DNA of 6,151 nt from Desulfobacterales bacterium (GTDB lineage: Bacteria > Desulfobacterota > Desulfobacteria > Desulfobacterales > UBA11574): assembly GCA_030601485.1 (NCBI GenBank), contig JAUVTO010000117.1:1-6151 (forward strand), given 5' to 3'. A program made the position numbers and the translations under genes. The notes under the pieces were generated by a model that saw nothing but the letters and a program-made list of their open reading frames with translations, was not told the DNA's origin and did no database searches. Positions within the stretch are counted from its first letter, which is position 1. Every line of letters starts with the position of its first letter. Below, one piece after another: positions 5,851 to 6,151 of the stretch.

Positions 5851-5879
5851 GGGGAAATTCCCTCCTGGGGAATTTCCTC
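5851..5879 (+). terminator. Strong stem-loop downstream of the NarL-type regulator (not a classical intrinsic terminator)
   Basis: Bases 5851-5863 pair with 5867-5879 (11 Watson-Crick and two G-U pairs) around a three-base loop, 48 bases after the regulator's stop codon. The sequence that follows on the + strand is AGAAAAAATG, an A-run, so the T-tract needed for intrinsic termination is missing; the - strand has none after it either. It may be a 3' mRNA-stabilising structure or a Rho-linked end. The termination role is unproven. Confidence 0.45.
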
Positions 5880-5924
5880 AGAAAAAATGAAGCCATCCCC
5901 CTATGGACAAAATTAATAAAGCCG

Positions 5925-5960
5925 GTAATAAATAACCTGTCGATAAATTCCATTTATTAC
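5925..5960. repeat. Perfect 9-bp inverted repeat, possible operator
   Basis: GTAATAAAT (5925-5933) is the exact reverse complement of ATTTATTAC (5952-5960), with an 18-base spacer. The arms are AT-rich, so chance is a real possibility. The centre-to-centre distance of 27 bases is not a whole number of helical turns at 10.5 bp. It could be a regulator site for a gene beyond the right edge, but no such gene is visible. Confidence 0.35.
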
Positions 5961-6092
5961 ACAAAACATAACGTGCTTTTATCTGTGTGTTTTTTTGAGG
6001 GAGCCCTTAGATTCATGGCTTCAGATTAACGAGTGTATTTTCAGGTAGTTAGGGCCCGAACGAGAACTGGGATTTTTCGTTAAGATCGAGGA

Positions 6093-6151
6093 AGACGACG
6101 ATTTTACCCCCAGTAGTGCTGGTCGTATTTCGAGGGCTGAGATTTGCGTCT
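6093..6151 (+). repeat. Second long palindromic element, cut by the right window edge
   Basis: Bases 6093-6110 pair with 6134-6151 at 15 of 18 positions, counting three G-U pairs (6100/6144, 6103/6141, 6105/6139). An apical CCAG/CTGG hairpin lies at 6110-6113 and 6119-6122. The outermost pair uses the last base of the window, so the stem very likely continues outside, with 6050-6092 as its unpaired left arm. The frame on the + strand is open from 6049 to the edge, but it has no start codon and is better explained by the repeat than by a gene. Apart from the stem-loop, the inverted repeat and this element, I see nothing interpretable in 5803-6151. Confidence 0.6.

Noticed and set aside
5888..6023. 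9-bp inverted repeat TGAAGCCAT (5888-5896) and ATGGCTTCA (6015-6023)
   Set aside because: The 118-base spacing has no obvious meaning, there are no flanking duplications or internal gene, and a 9-bp match is expected by chance in a region of this size.
6049..6151. Open + strand frame running off the right edge (34 codons)
   Set aside because: It has no start codon or ribosome binding site, and the sequence is better explained as the arm of a palindromic repeat.

Overview
The window looks like part of a chromosome from a Gram-negative, AT-leaning anaerobe. The best guess is a sulfate-reducing deltaproteobacterium (Desulfobacterota, Desulfobacterales-like). This rests on the gene types: a TauE/SafE-type anion exporter with a long central loop, a receiver-CBS protein, a cytidylate-kinase-like protein and a CHASE-like sensor kinase with its NarL-type regulator. 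It also rests on long hairpin repeats with TCGTAAAAAGT arms, which from memory resemble intergenic repeats of that group. The assignment is inference; no marker gene is present. All confident genes lie on the + strand.

Layout. Bases 2-235 hold an open frame that enters from the left edge and may be the C-terminal end of an unrecognised protein. Bases 236-533 are intergenic and hold a roughly 130-bp near-palindrome and an 11-codon mini-ORF with a good ribosome binding site. A TauE/SafE family permease follows (534-1487), closed by a textbook intrinsic terminator (1490-1542). The next gap (1543-1839) carries a near-perfect sigma-54 promoter with an IHF-like site upstream, a 32-codon ORF that reads like half a CBS domain, and a small hairpin in front of the next ribosome binding site. 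Then come a receiver plus two-CBS-domain protein (1840-2742) and, 36 bases on, a cytidylate-kinase-like protein with an altered P-loop (2779-3390). These two are probably one sigma-54-dependent transcript. After 157 bases a two-component pair follows: a membrane histidine kinase (3548-5128) overlapping a NarL/FixJ-type response regulator (5125-5802) by the 4-base ATGA. The last 349 bases contain no gene. They hold a strong stem-loop, a 9-bp inverted repeat and, at the right edge, the start of a second long palindrome cut by the window end.

How the genes may work together. The kinase should phosphorylate the adjacent NarL-type regulator, which would then control transcription. The receiver-CBS protein has all the residues needed to accept phosphate but no DNA-binding or enzymatic output, so it may join a phosphorelay signal to adenine-nucleotide sensing. 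The neighbouring kinase-like protein, with its altered nucleotide-binding loop, may be a partner. A link between this signalling set and the TauE/SafE exporter is suggested only by position. The least ordinary part of the window is the sigma-54-controlled pair of receiver-CBS and divergent cytidylate-kinase-like proteins, with a CBS-like fragment in its leader.
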